Positions 19,383-31,200 of a stretch of 64,000 bases of DNA are shown piece after piece. The position numbers and the translations under genes were made by a program. The DNA comes from Tretioscincus oriximinensis. Its lineage: Eukaryota > Chordata > Lepidosauria > Squamata > Gymnophthalmidae. The notes beneath the pieces are model-generated. The model saw nothing but the letters and a program-made list of their open reading frames with translations. It was not told the origin of the DNA and ran no database searches. How positions within the stretch are numbered: the stretch's first letter is position 1; every line of letters begins with the position of its first letter. The stretch covers positions 190,832-254,831 of the forward strand of contig JAJVDF010000978.1 in NCBI GenBank assembly GCA_022410635.1. Direction: 5' to 3'.

Positions 19383-21313
19383 CTGAAAGATAAAATAGGA
19401 TACCAAAAATTTTAGATGCAAAATTATAAATATCACAAAATGAAACAATTGCATATAAAATTAGTGGTACCACACCACAACACAAATGTCTCATTATATA
19501 AATATGAATCTCCAGTGTTGGCGTTGTGGTACGGCACGAGGGGATTACCTACATTTATGGTGGAACTGTGAAAGGGTTAAAAACTTCTGGTCCATTATTC
19601 AAGCCATTATTAATACTATAATGGGTGTTTCAGTAAACTGGAGTATGGACAAATGGTTACGTAAACAAATAATAACATATACAGGAATATCTAGACAAGA
19701 CAAATTTTTATTCGGTAGACAAATTACCGCAGCATTATTAACAAGAACGGACGGATGAAAGATCATGAAAAAGGGACTGATAGTCAATGGCAACAATATG
19801 TTATCGAACTGATGAAATTTGATATGGTAGAAGAAAAAAAGATTGTTTTATAATGGCTTAAAAAGTGACAATATTGGTTCAAATTAATTCGATACATTGA
19901 AGGGAGAGGCATTTACTCCTCATGGAGTAATGTATGTAAAGAGATTTTTCCTTTGATGTGTAAATTTTTATAACTATTCCACGGACAAATTAAAATAGTA
20001 GATATATCACTGGTTTTGGGAATATGGGTTTTGATGTGTGTATGTTTTGTCTTAGATGTATGTATTTTTTTTGTTTGGAAATCAAATAAAAACAAATAAT
20101 AAAAAATAAGATACCATCAAGCCATCCATCCGAATTGGAGCTAAAGCCAGTCCTAAGGTCTAAGCAAGAAAAGTGGAACACAAGTGTCCAATTAAGGAGC
20201 TTGGGAAGAACTCAACAAGTGAGAAGTTACTATAAAGATGGAGAACAGAAAATTGAAAATCAAATTTGCTTCTTTATTTTAATGAGTTTCGATATCCATA
20301 AGAGCAGCTGTGCATGACAGGCTATGCATTTTATACATCTAGTGTAGTACAGTAATATAAAGTTCAACTGAAAGCACATTTTATGAATTACAAACCGATC
20401 ATGGAAAAAATATGAATCCTCATCCACTGACACGGGTACAGTGGTAAGGAGCCCTGGTGTTTCAGTAAAGATACTAAGTTCAAAGCTCTGTGTTGCCTCT
20501 GGAGAGGGTTAAGCGCCCTCTACTGGCCTCAGCTCTAGCCAACCCAGCTATTTGAAAGCAGGAAATTGTGATTAGATAAATGGGGACCATCACATAGAAT
20601 GTAAGCCTTTAGGTGAAAAAAAAGCTTGTAAGCCACTTTGAGTCCCTTCTGGTGAGAAAATGGGGTATAAAAACCCAGTTCTTCTTAATACGTTCAGAAA
20701 ACCTTTGAAGACACCAAACAGCCAGGAGAGACAAGGGAGAGTATTTTTTTCATTCAGAGGGTCATTAGTCTATTGAATTTACTTCCATAAGAGGTGGTGG
20801 TAGCTAGCAGCCTAGATAGCTTTGAGATAGGACTAGACAAACTCGTGGAGACCATGTATATCAATAGCAACTAGGATGGATCTCTTCTGCTTGAGATGCC
20901 GAGGGGCAATTGGTCGGCCACTGTGTGAGACAGAATTCTGGACTAGATGGGCTCTGACCCCATTCAGCAGGGCTCCTCTTATGTTCTCATGGAATTTAAA
21001 AAGGGCAGTGCGTAAGATTTTTACAAAAGCAGGGGGTCATTATTAGAAAGCCACGTATGTCAGCATTCTCCAATGGAACTATAATTCCCACAATTTTTAT
21101 ACAATTGCCTACCATTTCATGGTGTACCCAGGAGATCTTTTCCTGAAGGCTGATGCTGGGGTCCTCAAAGGGTTGAGCCTCATCCTGTTTGGCTTTTCCG
21201 GGAAGAAGGAGAGAAGGGGGGCGAGACGAACTGAGCTCTTTAAACACCTTAGGCAAAGGTGGCAGACCTTGGAAGGGGGGGTCCTCATCCCCTGTCCAAA
21301 TCCAGGGGTCCAT
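19200..21313 (-). CDS. ERICH4: ERICH4 (glutamate-rich protein 4) homologue, whole gene
   Basis: Two exons on the minus strand, 21313-21113 and 19382-19200, join in phase 0 to give 127 aa; the human protein is about 130 aa. Exon 1 runs from MDPWIW through a Pro-rich segment to SWVHHEM; exon 2 continues LGLWKTDMALFNQLYRLALE and ends AFELTI. Compared with remembered human ERICH4, the spacing from the conserved Trp through to QL..L.LE..LRE is identical and the C-terminus (DFEMMI in human) lines up. Function is unknown in any species; no membrane segment or signal peptide is visible, and the central part is predicted helical. The acidic Glu run that names the mammalian protein is nearly absent. 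The gene sits head to head with DMAC2. The only alternative is a chance pair of exons, unlikely given splice sites, length and synteny. Confidence 0.82.
19440..20110 (+). mobile_element. L1 LINE 3' fragment inside the ERICH4 intron
   Basis: The + strand frame at 19486-19758 reads LQCWRCGTARGDYLHLWWNC, the Cys/His motif near the C-terminus of L1 ORF2p. A 3' UTR follows and ends in an A-rich tail at 20080-20110. It is 5' truncated and antisense to ERICH4. Confidence 0.8.
20432..20995 (+). mobile_element. SINE (20432-20692) followed by CR1 3' end (20700-20995)
   Basis: SINE: TCAGCTCTAGCCAACCCAGC body, GGGGTATAAAAACCC tail, CTTCTT. CR1: TTCATTCAGAGGGTCATTAG, GGACTAGATGGGCTCTGACC, CTCTTATGTTCTCATG. 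Both lie in the ERICH4 intron. Confidence 0.72.
21113..21313 (-). CDS. ERICH4: ERICH4 exon 1
   Basis: 67 codons from the ATG (complement of 21311-21313) to a GTAGGC donor just below 21113. Pro-rich N-terminal half (PPFQGLPPLPK), then a helix ending SLQEKISWVHHEM. The start has T at -3 and G at +4, a modest Kozak context. Confidence 0.8.
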
Positions 21314-21444
21314 ATAGTGTTTCTATGCAGTGGGTTACGGTCGACCCTGAAAAATGGAGCTTTGGTTATTTCCACATTCAAAAAAGCCCACATATCAAGT
21401 AAAACCTTGTTCCTTTATGCACAGCATTATTAATCTGGTTGAAG

Positions 21445-21690
21445 AAGAATATAAATTGGGCTTATGTACACTGCCCTTCTCACCCGAAGGGACTCAGAGC
21501 AGCATAACAAGCTATTTTTCACCTGAACGTCTACATCTATCTCACCACCACCATGTTGTGATGGTACCTATTCATCTACTTGCAATTTCTCGCTTTCAAA
21601 TAGCTAGGTGGGTTGAAACTCTGGCAATTCTTCTCCATGGCAGACACACGAGGCCTTCAACGCAGATCTCAACCTCTGCACCGTTGTGCC
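21445..21690 (-). mobile_element. Family 2-related SINE upstream of ERICH4
   Basis: CTTCTCACCCGAAGGGACTC, GTTGTGATGGTACCTATTC and TTTCAAATAGCTAGGT are the reverse complement of the family tail and body. Begins about 130 bp from the ERICH4 start. Confidence 0.65.
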
Positions 21691-22280
21691 TATTTTAAGG
21701 AGCTCTTTAAGGAATTTGCTAGTCCATGTAATCTGCATAGGACTGCCGCTAATCCAGATTAGCTCTGTGCTAATTGTCTTCTAAATTAGATTAATCAGAA
21801 CATTATTGTAGAACATTAATCAGTCCGACATCTGTGTTAACCCTGCCAGATTGGGATTAAACAATGACACGTGCCGGAGCATGGGCAACCTCCAATCTTG
21901 CGTCTTCACAACCTCTGGATCACCTATTAAACTTCTCTGCTGGAAAATATTGCTTGTTGCTTCGGAACCAAAACCAAGCTAGCCAGTAGTGTCCGAACCC
22001 AATGGTGAATGGCCCCGCCTATGTTTGACTGACAAAGGAAGGGAACCAGTTATAACGTAGAAGCTCATGTTGCATCATAGAAGTTACCAACTTCACACCT
22101 TGACCACTTTTATTGTGCTCCACCCTGCTCAGAGGAGACCTGTATTGCTAAAGCTAATCCAGATGAAGTTAATCCATATTTACTCAAAACATGTCTAACC
22201 CAGATCAGCCTAAACAGCCATTACCTTCACAGAAGAAGCTGTCCTTCACAAAAGGAGGAGACAAAACAGAGAAGGCAGAG

Positions 22281-23133
22281 TCAGTTTTTATACCTCACTT
22301 TTCTCAACCCAAAGGTAGTCAAAGCAGCTTACATAACCTGTTCTTCTCTTCACAACAGATATCTTGTGAAGTAGGTAGGGCTGAGAGAGCTCTAAAGAAC
22401 TATGACCTGGCTTTTTTGTTGAGAATTACAGGATCAAACCAGGAGTCTTAAGAACATGAGAGGAACTCTGCTGAATGAGGTCAGAGCCCACCTAGTCCAG
22501 CATTGTGTCCTGGGCAGTCTGAAGCAGAAGAAGGCAAAATCTTCACTTGTTCTTCATGCCCTGCAAATGGTATTTCAGGAATACTGACAGTTGCTCGATC
22601 CTGGAGGCAGTATCAAAAGATCCATTCTAGTAGGTATTTATACCTTTGGCGTCCATGAACTTATCTAATCCTGTCTTAAAAGTTATCCAGGGTACTAGCT
22701 ACCACCACCTTTTCTGGAAGTAAATTCCACTTCCCTTTGTCGTCACTCTTCTGTCCATCACTTTCAAGGAATGCCCCTGATCCTAGTGTTGCGTGATAGA
22801 TAATATTTTTCTTTATTCACTTTATCCACCCCATGCATGATTTTATACCCTTCAATCAGATCATCTCTTAAACGGCGCCTTTTGAGGCTGAAGAGGCCCA
22901 GACGTTGCAGTCAGATTTCATAAGGGAGGTGCACCAGCCCCTTGATTGTTTGCGTTGCCCTTTTGTGCACCTTCTGTAGTTCCACAATATATTTTTGAGG
23001 TGTGACCAGAACTGTACACAGGATTCCAAATGTAGCCTCACCACAGATTTATAAAGTGGCAAAACAACACATGCTAACTTGTTTTTGATTCCAGATAAGT
23101 CTGATACTCTAACCACTATACCAATCAGCTCTC
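22281..23133 (-). mobile_element. CORE-SINE split by a CR1 insertion
   Basis: SINE tail and core at 22281-22451 (AGGTAGGGCTGAGAGAGCTC) and its tRNA-like head at about 23090-23133 (CCAGATAAGTCTGATACTCT) are separated by a minus-strand CR1 at 22452-23090. Confidence 0.7.
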
Positions 23134-23657
23134 AAAGCACATTTATGCAACACAAAAAGAAGCAACTGCTCCAGTTATAAACTCTGTTGTTAAGAAACAG
23201 ACTGCATTAGCACAGCTGGACTGTGCAAAAGGTCTTTGCACGTGGCAGGTTATTTCTCTTGCCTTAACATGCAGATACCTTAATCTTTTGGCAGGCTTGT
23301 TTTAAGGCTGTGGTGATTAATCTTTGCATAATGGAAGGGTTTGCATGGCCAGCACCGGTTGCCAGATAGGTGCAGGCTGAATGGAAAGAACTGTGGTCAC
23401 CCCACACATGGATCTAATGACTAATAGGTGATGAGTAAACTGATGAACAGAAGTGGCAACACCTGCCACTCCCAGGGCGATTAAGGGCCACATTAGTATG
23501 CTTACACCACGCGACAGTGACTCAGATATAAAGTCCTCTCTTCCGTTTCTTCATCCCGCCTTTATGCATTTGTGGCGTCCCTCTGGTTTGAAAGAAAACA
23601 GAAAGACTTTGGCGTGAAGTTATGGCTCTTAAATGAACAGCAGCTGGATCAGGCCGT

Positions 23658-24000
23658 AGCCCATAGAACCATAGAGTTGGAAGGGACCTCCAGGGTTATG
23701 GGGTCCAACGTCCTGCTCAGTGCAGGATTCCCAAACAGATGGCTGCCCCCAGCCTCTGTATGAAGACTTCCAGTGAAGGACAACTCATTAATTCCTGTGG
23801 CAACCTGTTCCACCCTTACAGTCAGAAAGTTTTTTCTGATATCTACCAGTAATCTAAATCTCCTTCCTTGCTGTTTCATCCCATTGTTTCTAGTCCTTCC
23901 ATGGGCCAATGGGAACAGGGCTAATCCCTCTGCTCTGTGGCAGCCCTTCAGATATTCGTAGGCAGCAATCTGGGCTCTATCTATGCTAGCCTCCTGTCTC
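23658..24000 (-). mobile_element. CR1 3' end (second family)
   Basis: AACCATAGAGTTGGAAGGGA at the 3' end, then antisense coding for FSLAHG, GRRFRL and [10 protein letters not shown], as in the + copy at 32526. Confidence 0.8.
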
Positions 24001-24125
24001 ACACCTCAGGCAGAAAGCAAAGGGAAAATACTCACCTGCCTTCTGCTCCTTGAAAATAGCCTTTAGAGGCACCCTGACTGTCTCCTCAACCTGGGGAGGC
24101 AGTGGCTAGGCATTTGTTCTTGTTA

Positions 24126-24292
24126 GGGTTGTCAGTTAAAAATCTGGTATAGAAGTTTGCACCTTTAATGGTGCTGTAAAAGGAAGAACATTTTACAAGG
24201 TGCAGCTTCTAACGCCTACAGCAGCTGAGGGGTATAACCATTAATGGTGTATAAACCTCTATACTGGATTTTATCTGGTAATCCTAATTCTA
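24126..24292. repeat. MITE with AGGGTTACCAGATAAAATC-type inverted ends (family B)
   Basis: Left AGGGTTGTCAGTTAAAAATC and right GATTTTATCTGGTAATCCT are inverted, with inner arms CACCTTTAATGG and CCATTAATGGTG. Other members: about 24650-24830, right end 25655-25697, and 58345-58470. Confidence 0.6.
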
Positions 24293-24385
24293 ATTCCCAT
24301 TGATACCACAGGTCGTCTAATCCAGTATCCGTTTCTGTAGAGAAGCACACTAGTTGCTTCTGAGCATCTTGTGCAGGAAGATGAA

Positions 24386-24620
24386 GAGAAAGAGGAAGAA
24401 GAATCGGTTTTCTCAACCCGAAGGGAAAGCAGCTTCAATAAACTTCTGTTCTTCTCTTCACAACAGACACTTTGTGAAGTAGGTGGGGCTGAAAGTGCTC
24501 AGAAGAACTGAGACTAGCCCGAGGACTTCCAGCTGCCTTTTTTGAAGGAGTGCAGAATCAAACTGGGAGACTTCCAGATAAGAATCTAACACTCTCATCA
24601 CTACACCAGACTGGCTGTCT
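24386..24620 (-). mobile_element. CORE/MIR-type SINE (family 1)
   Basis: AGTAGGTGGGGCTGAAAGTG core and CCAGATAAGAATCTAACACT head on the minus strand. Confidence 0.7.
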
Positions 24621-24944
24621 CACAAAACATTCCCCAGCTCTCCACTCTAGGGTTACTAGAAAAACAAGCAGGGTTTTGCATCTGTAATGCTGTTAAAAAA
24701 AGAAGCAAATTTAATAGGTAATGCTGGCAACACCTGCTGAAATTTCCATTTTACCCACACCGATTAAAGATGCAGAGTCCTTGGCCTGCTTTTTTGCTGG
24801 TAATTCTGACACTGCTCATCTCTCAACCTCTTTGAGAATTTGGTTAAATTGTTCACATTCAAAAATGTCGAATCGAACATCCAGTGGTTCACAAATCCAA
24901 AAATTCAATTAGATCAAACCGGTCCACCATTCACAAACAAAAGC

Positions 24945-25460
24945 TATTTGAGAAAGCAGAGGAGCCCTACTGAATTGGGTTATATGCCATCTAGTCCAGC
25001 ATTCTGTCACACAGAGTGGCCCACCAATTGCCCCTGGGCAGTCTCAAGCAGAAGGCTAAACCCTCACCTGTTCTTGACGCCCTGCAAATTGTGTTTCAGA
25101 ATCCTGCTTGTTGCTCCATCCCAGAGGCAGCATCAAAAGATTTATACCCTTGGCTTCCATGAACTTGTGTAATCCTGTCTTAAAGCTATCCAGGTGTGCT
25201 AGCTACTACTACCTCTTCTGGAAGTAAATTCCAAAGGTCAATGAACCTTTGGGTGAAAAAATACTTTCCCTTGTCTGTCCTCCCTCTTCTGACCATCAGC
25301 TTCAAGGAGTGCCCCCTGGTCCTAGTGTTGTGTGATAGAGAAAATGATTTTTCTCTATTCCCCTTATCCATCCCATGCATGATTTTGTACACTTCAGTCA
25401 GATCATCTATTGTACACTTCAATCAGATCACACTATCTTTTAAGGCTGAGGAGGCCCAGA
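24945..25460 (-). mobile_element. CR1 LINE 3' end
   Basis: Antisense coding for [15 protein letters not shown] and [19 protein letters not shown]; 3' end GAGGAGCCCTACTGAATTGG. Confidence 0.8.
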
Positions 25461-25596
25461 AGTTACAATGTTGTCTTTGCTACATTTTTGCATTTGAAAA
25501 AGGATCTTGTTTCCAACAAAATGAATTAGAGCAAGGATGCCAAATAAAATTTGAGGTTTAAGTTTATACCTTTAAATGAGTGTGAAACAGTAATTC

Positions 25597-25616
25597 ACAC
25601 ACACACACACACACAC
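25597..25616. repeat. (CA)n microsatellite
   Basis: Ten CA dinucleotides within a family B MITE remnant. Confidence 0.9.
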
Positions 25617-26479
25617 CAAGTCCTGCAGGTAAAATACCTCTTTTCTATATTTATTATATGTGTACATTTCTATCCTGGATTTTATCTGGTAACCCTACCA
25701 TAGCATGCACATTTTCATGTGTTAACAACCTAGTCCGGTGCCACGTACCAGTTCCTTTTACCCTCCACCAGACCAGCCACAAGGGATACCAGGCACTGCT
25801 GTGAGCCAGAAGAAGGTTACACCTGAACAGGTAAGCACAGGTAATTCCTTGCTTTACAGAAGCTTCCAAAATACCTTTCTGAGGTGCTCCAGGGGAAAAC
25901 TGCTGGCTGTTTATCTGCTTGTCCTCCCGAACAAGTATTTCTGAAAGGCATCACAGAACGAAACACACCCAACTTGGAGGCTGGCAGTTCAAAGTTCAGT
26001 CAGAGGCCAGTGACTTAGACGCCCTTGTCTTCTCCTCCTACCCCATAGGGAAGGGAAACCCTCACCACCAGGTCAAGGCACTTCCCTGTCAATCAAAGCA
26101 TTTGGGGGCACCCTTCTTGATTCCCCCACAATAGGTATAGCCAGGCGAAATGAAATACTGAAACACAGCAATACACACAATTAATTTAAAGGGATTTACT
26201 GCTACAAGCAATGATCATGCCAGTGGATTCAACTGCATTTTTCTATTCCATTTTAAGGCAGAAAATACAACTAAGAACCATAAAACAGGAAACCAAAATT
26301 TTGTCAAGAAGTGAGGAAACAGGAATCTGGCAGTTTACATCTGGAACGCAGTCTATAAAACTGCAACACAATGTTGCAGCACGGCATCTTATGCATTTAT
26401 TGCCAAATGTCTGTTCAAGGTGTTAACGTTTATATGCCCCTAATATGGGTTTCATGAATATGGAAGAGAAGAAGAAGAA

Positions 26480-26768
26480 CTTAGCTCAATCGCTAAGGAA
26501 TCCGTCTCTCATCTAGGAGATGGGGTTTCGAAGCCCTGTGTGGGACTAGGGGAGGGGGTGAGCCACTAGCCTGTAGCTCTAGCCAACCCAGCTATTCGAA
26601 AGCAAGAATTGCAAGAAATTGCAACTGACTGCAAGTAGATACATGGGAACCACCACAGCCTGGTGGGGAAGATAGAATACCAACCTTTGGGCAAAATACC
26701 CTTGTAAGCCACTTTGAGTCCCTTTGAAAGGTGAGAAAAGCGGGGTATAAGAACCCAGTTCTTCTTCT
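26480..26768 (+). mobile_element. tRNA-derived SINE (family 2) next to the gap
   Basis: GGGTTTCGAAGCCCTGTGTG head, TAGCCTGTAGCTCTAGCCAA body and GCGGGGTATAAGAACCCAG tail running into CTTCTT and the gap. Confidence 0.78.
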
Positions 26769-26948
26769 NNNNNNNNNNNNNNNNNNNNNNNNNNNNNNNN
26801 NNNNNNNNNNNNNNNNNNNNNNNNNNNNNNNNNNNNNNNNNNNNNNNNNNNNNNNNNNNNNNNNNNNNNNNNNNNNNNNNNNNNNNNNNNNNNNNNNNNN
26901 NNNNNNNNNNNNNNNNNNNNNNNNNNNNNNNNNNNNNNNNNNNNNNNN
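26769..26948. other. Assembly gap (180 N)
   Basis: Unknown bases between two CTT-rich tails of convergent SINEs. Open frames through it are artefacts. Confidence 1.
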
Positions 26949-27043
26949 CTTCTTCTTCTTCTTCTTCTTCTTCTTCTTCTTCTTCTTCTTCTTCTTCTTC
27001 TTCTTCTTCTTCTTCTTCTTCTTCTTCTTCTTCTTCTTCTTCT
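26949..27043 (+). repeat. (CTT)n microsatellite
   Basis: About 31 uninterrupted CTT units beside the gap; the true length is unknown. Confidence 0.95.
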
Positions 27044-27230
27044 AACCCCACTTTTCTCACCTGAAGGGATTCAAAGCAGCTTATAAACTATCCCCCCCCA
27101 TGCTGTAATGGTTCCTGTTTATCTAATTGCTATTTCTTGCTTTTGAATAGATGCATTGGCTAGAGCTGAGGACAGTAGATGGCGCTCATCCCTCTCTATG
27201 TCGACACAGTGCTAGACTCAGTATCTCTGC
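27044..27230 (-). mobile_element. SINE, minus strand, tail to tail with the 26480 copy
   Basis: CCACTTTTCTCACCTGAAGG, TTGCTTTTGAATAGATG and GGCTAGAGCTGAGGACAGTA match the reversed SINE body (TGTCCTCAGCTCTAGCC). Confidence 0.68.
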
Positions 27231-28080
27231 CTCTACATTCCTCCAGAAATAAATTTTCAAGTAACGAGGCCTAACCAAATCAGGAGCAGATGTAGACAGT
27301 CATTCTTTTGGGTGACACACCCTAGCATGTGCCAGTTTTCAAGACCAGGAAATAAATATTTCTTTCTCAAGGCATGCAAATAGGTTGGGGGCCACAGTGG
27401 TGTACATTCCAGGTCCTCTTTCGATACATTATGACATGCAAGTGCCACCCATCTGCAGTTACATTCCCTGACTGTCTGACAAACTATTCTAGTCTGCACA
27501 AGTGGATAGACTTGCTAACGGTTGTCAACAGTAAGAAAACAACCAACTGCCAGTTTCTCATCTTCCAGCAAATTTCCTGTTTCTCTTAGTTGAATTTCTG
27601 CTTTAGTGGTTGAAAAAAAAAAGAAGCAATTGCAAAGTATAATTTATAATTTATCTATTTATTCAGGAATTTATATCCTACCCCTTCAATAAAGGTCCCA
27701 GGGTAGGTTACAGAAATTAAAAACACATTAGTTTAAAAAGAAAAAAAATACATATAAATTATACACTTTCTTATAGTATAATGCTGGCAATGTCTGCTGA
27801 AATTTCTAACACACACCACCCATGCTATTTTACTAGTAACCTTTGCAATATTACAAGCCTAAACCCAACCTATATGCCCTGGGAAGAACTGTTTACATTG
27901 CAAGCAGTATCAGCTGAAAATATTTCTTCCACGCAACAATGACAACATATCTTCCACTTATCACACTGCACCAATAATAGATCTAAATTTAAGGGAATAA
28001 AACTTTTTTTATGTTCTGCCCCTTTAAGGAACACCACTCGGCTTTGAAACCAACAAGAGAAGAAAGACTGAACGTCTCAA

Positions 28081-28237
28081 CGCAGCTGAGCATGCGCATT
28101 ACGCGATGCATAGAAAGCGGCGTGCGCAGTAACTTTTGACTGCGGAGACGCGAAGGCTTGACCTCTCTAGCCAACGAGTCAGTGGGCGGGCGTCCTGCTC
28201 GTCACATGATCCATCCAAGATGGCCGCGCCCACAATA
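28081..28237 (+). promoter_or_regulatory. DMAC2 core promoter (TATA-less, GC-rich)
   Basis: A CpG-rich patch with no TATA box. Visible motifs: GCATGCGCAT (28090-28099) and GTGCGCAGT (28122-28130), which resemble NRF1 sites; GGGCGGGCG (28184-28192), an Sp1/KLF-type box; GTCACATGAT (28201-28210), an E-box of USF/MiT type; and CCAAGATGGCCGC (28215-28227), a YY1-like element overlapping the start codon. NRF1 plus YY1 is a common pairing at nuclear genes for mitochondrial proteins. Confidence 0.6.
28220..28237 (+). CDS. DMAC2: DMAC2 exon 1 (start codon)
   Basis: Encodes MAAPTI, ending at a GTAAGTGA donor. The ATG has A at -3 and G at +4. The MAAP start agrees with mammalian DMAC2, and the exon ends in phase 0, compatible with exon 2. 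Confidence 0.8.
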
Positions 28238-31200
28238 GTAAGTGACCTGAGAGCAAGGATGTCGTTGTTTTTTTTGGCAAGCTGATTTCAAAGGAGGAAT
28301 CAGAATGATGCCTTATGAAAACGGAGCCAGGGGACTTTTGCAAGTTCAAATATTGAGTGGAAGACTATTCCTTGCTTTCAAAGTATTTTTGTTGGAATTT
28401 CGTGCTTTTGGTAGCGGTTTAAGGTTGCAGAAACTACCTGGGTTTCCTTTCTCATATGGCAATTCTCGAAGGGGGAGACTTATGTTGGGGCGAGAAGATC
28501 ATGTTATTTATTTTTTTAATGTGAAAATTATTTGGGGCATCATGTGGGTGTGTTTAAGTGTGGCAAGTCTGAGGGGGCAGTCAAATATTTGCCGGTTTTA
28601 AATAGATAAAACCCGGGATGAATCTTTGCACCTTTAGTGGGTGTGAAAAAGTTTTTTTTAATTTATTTATACTTATACCTCACCCTATACCTGAAGGTCT
28701 CAGGGCGGCCCGCAGTAAAAACAAAATTAACATATCAAAACAATATTTAAAGGTGGGAAGAAAAATGCCATTTCTTCAACCAAAGGTGAAAGAGATGCAT
28801 CTTCAAAGATCTTCTAAAGGTTTACAATGATGGTGACTGACGCACCTTGAGAAGTAGACTATTCCATAGACTGGGGGAACCACTGAGAAGGCCCTGCCCC
28901 GGGTTCCCACTCTATTGGATGTTGAGAGGGGTGATACAACCAGGAAGGCCTCCCTTGCAGATCTTAAGGCACGGGCTGGTTGATATGGGAGAAGGTGTTC
29001 TTTTAGGTATTTGTGGGCCAAGTTATTTAGGCCTTATAGGTTAAAGTTAACACCTTGAATTAGGCTCAGTAATGAATTGGCAGCCTTTTAAGTGCAGCTC
29101 TTTTAAGACTGGCATGATATGTATCTGGCCAGTCATTCCAGTCAGCAGGCTAATTGTTCCACCGAGGTGCTGTTTTTGGTCCTTGAGGTGGGACCTTTTG
29201 GGTAGTAGTGCTTTACCTAGGGAACAGTTTTCCCTACCCTCAATATGAATCTTAGCCCTGTTGGACAAAGGTAAAGCTAGGGTGAAGTACAGCATGATAA
29301 AGAAACCTAAATAGGTCTCTTATATAGTGCAGAGTGCAGCAATATTCAAATAAAGACCAGTCCCTCCCTCGGCTAACTTCCTGTAAGCAGAAAAAATGTT
29401 TCCTGTGGGCAGGACTGGGCCCAGATAAGCTAAAGAGGCTTCCTCCTTCCTAGCTGTGGTGCAGGCTGGGAGATATAGTCCGCAGGGCCCCACGCAAGCG
29501 GGTCGGATGAATATGCCCGCTGCTCGGTCTACAATTCCCAGCAGGCCCCATTGCCAGCGCAACAACAGCTGGTTTTTATTTATTTATATTTATATTCTGC
29601 CCTATAGCCATAGGTCTCAGGCCCTTTAGGTATAGGACCTGGGACACTTTTTTCATATTTGTGCTGCTGCTGATGCTACTACCAGTTTCATTCAGCCGCT
29701 GGGCTTCCTAACTTTTATAATAAGCACTTGTCATAGTGAAAAAAATGACATAGAAAAGCAAGCAGAAATACAACTTAAAACCACAAAAGAGAAATTCTGT
29801 CAGGAAGTAAAGAAAGAGGAAACTGGCAGTTTATTATTGTTTACGTCTGGAATCCCGTCTATAACCATTAAAGGTGCAAAGAGAGCCCGTTTGGTGTAGT
29901 GGTTAGAGTGTTGGACTTGTACCTTAGACTCCCAGTTCGATTCCCCGTTCCTCCAGGAAAGCCAGCTGGGTGACCTTGGGCCAGTCACAGTTCTTTGGAA
30001 CTCTCTCAGCCCCACATACTCCACAGGGTGTCTGTTGTGGAGAAAGCAACAAAAGCTATGTGCACCACCCTATGGTAGGCTGCCCTGAGACCTTCGGGTA
30101 TAGGGCGGGATACAAGTACAAAAGAAACAAAGAAACAAAGCTGTAACCCATTTTTTATGTAGGAACCCTAGGTTAAAATAAAAATCAGCTGGGTTTATGT
30201 GGCTCTGATTTTCTCCTTGAGGTAGGACCTTTGGGGTGGTAGCCCTTTTTCTGGGGAACAGTTTCCTAGCCCCCTTATGAATTTTAGGCCTGTTGGATAT
30301 TGACAAACCTCAGATGAAGTGGAGCAATGATAAAGAAACCTGAATAGATCTCTAATATATGCAGAATGCAGCATATGCAATATAGAGGTCAACAGCCTGC
30401 CAATCCAGATTTGTCTACCCAGCCAAGGAGCAGCAAAGCCTTATCCAATGCTTTCGTGGTGTTTTTTCATGCTGGCCCTTCAAAAACTCTTCTCCAAAAC
30501 CACAACCATGTATTGGTGATGCCCCTTGCTTGGGTCGTTGAAATGTTTCAAGGACAATGTGCTGCCTCCATTGCAGAATGTAAAATCAATGTAATTAGTT
30601 TGTATGCAATATGAGGGAAAGTTTCCTTTAAGGCAGAAGAATGCAGGTTTTCTGGAATTTGTAGTCTAGGATTCTGATAAGTTTTTTTTTTAGCCCAGAT
30701 AAAGTTCTCCCCTTCTCTTTTTTCTTCTTCATGTTGCCGCCTTTTTATTCAGTAGCCAGCCAGCTTGTAAAGCAAGTGACAGCACTGTCTTTTTATGAAG
30801 ATGAAACCAGGTGAAAAGAAAGGCAGAATCAACTATAACAATATTAGAGTTGGCTCAGAAGAAATGTGAGGTTATATGCAGCTTTTCTTTGTTAATAAAC
30901 CTTTGCTCATTGAAATGCTCCAGAACACCCAGTTTCTGTTGGTTACCTGTTGGCTTTGCTGTGTAATTTAGGACAATATCCAGCTGGTGGTGCTATTTAT
31001 TCACAAAAAGATGCTTACCGGGCAATCCATCTCACATCTGTTGTGGATAAATTAATAGCTAATAAGCTCGTTCGCTTGACGTACCCTTATCAATAAGTCA
31101 AGCCAGTAGGAATCGGTTCAAAATAATGTTTTATTCAATACATGTATGGATAAAGCAGATATCCTTCCTTTCCCCTTCCTGTAGCCGATCAGAATACTGT

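Noticed and set aside
26566..27060. Poly-Glu / poly-Phe frames across the gap
   Set aside because: Composed of CTT repeats and Ns; no evidence of a protein.
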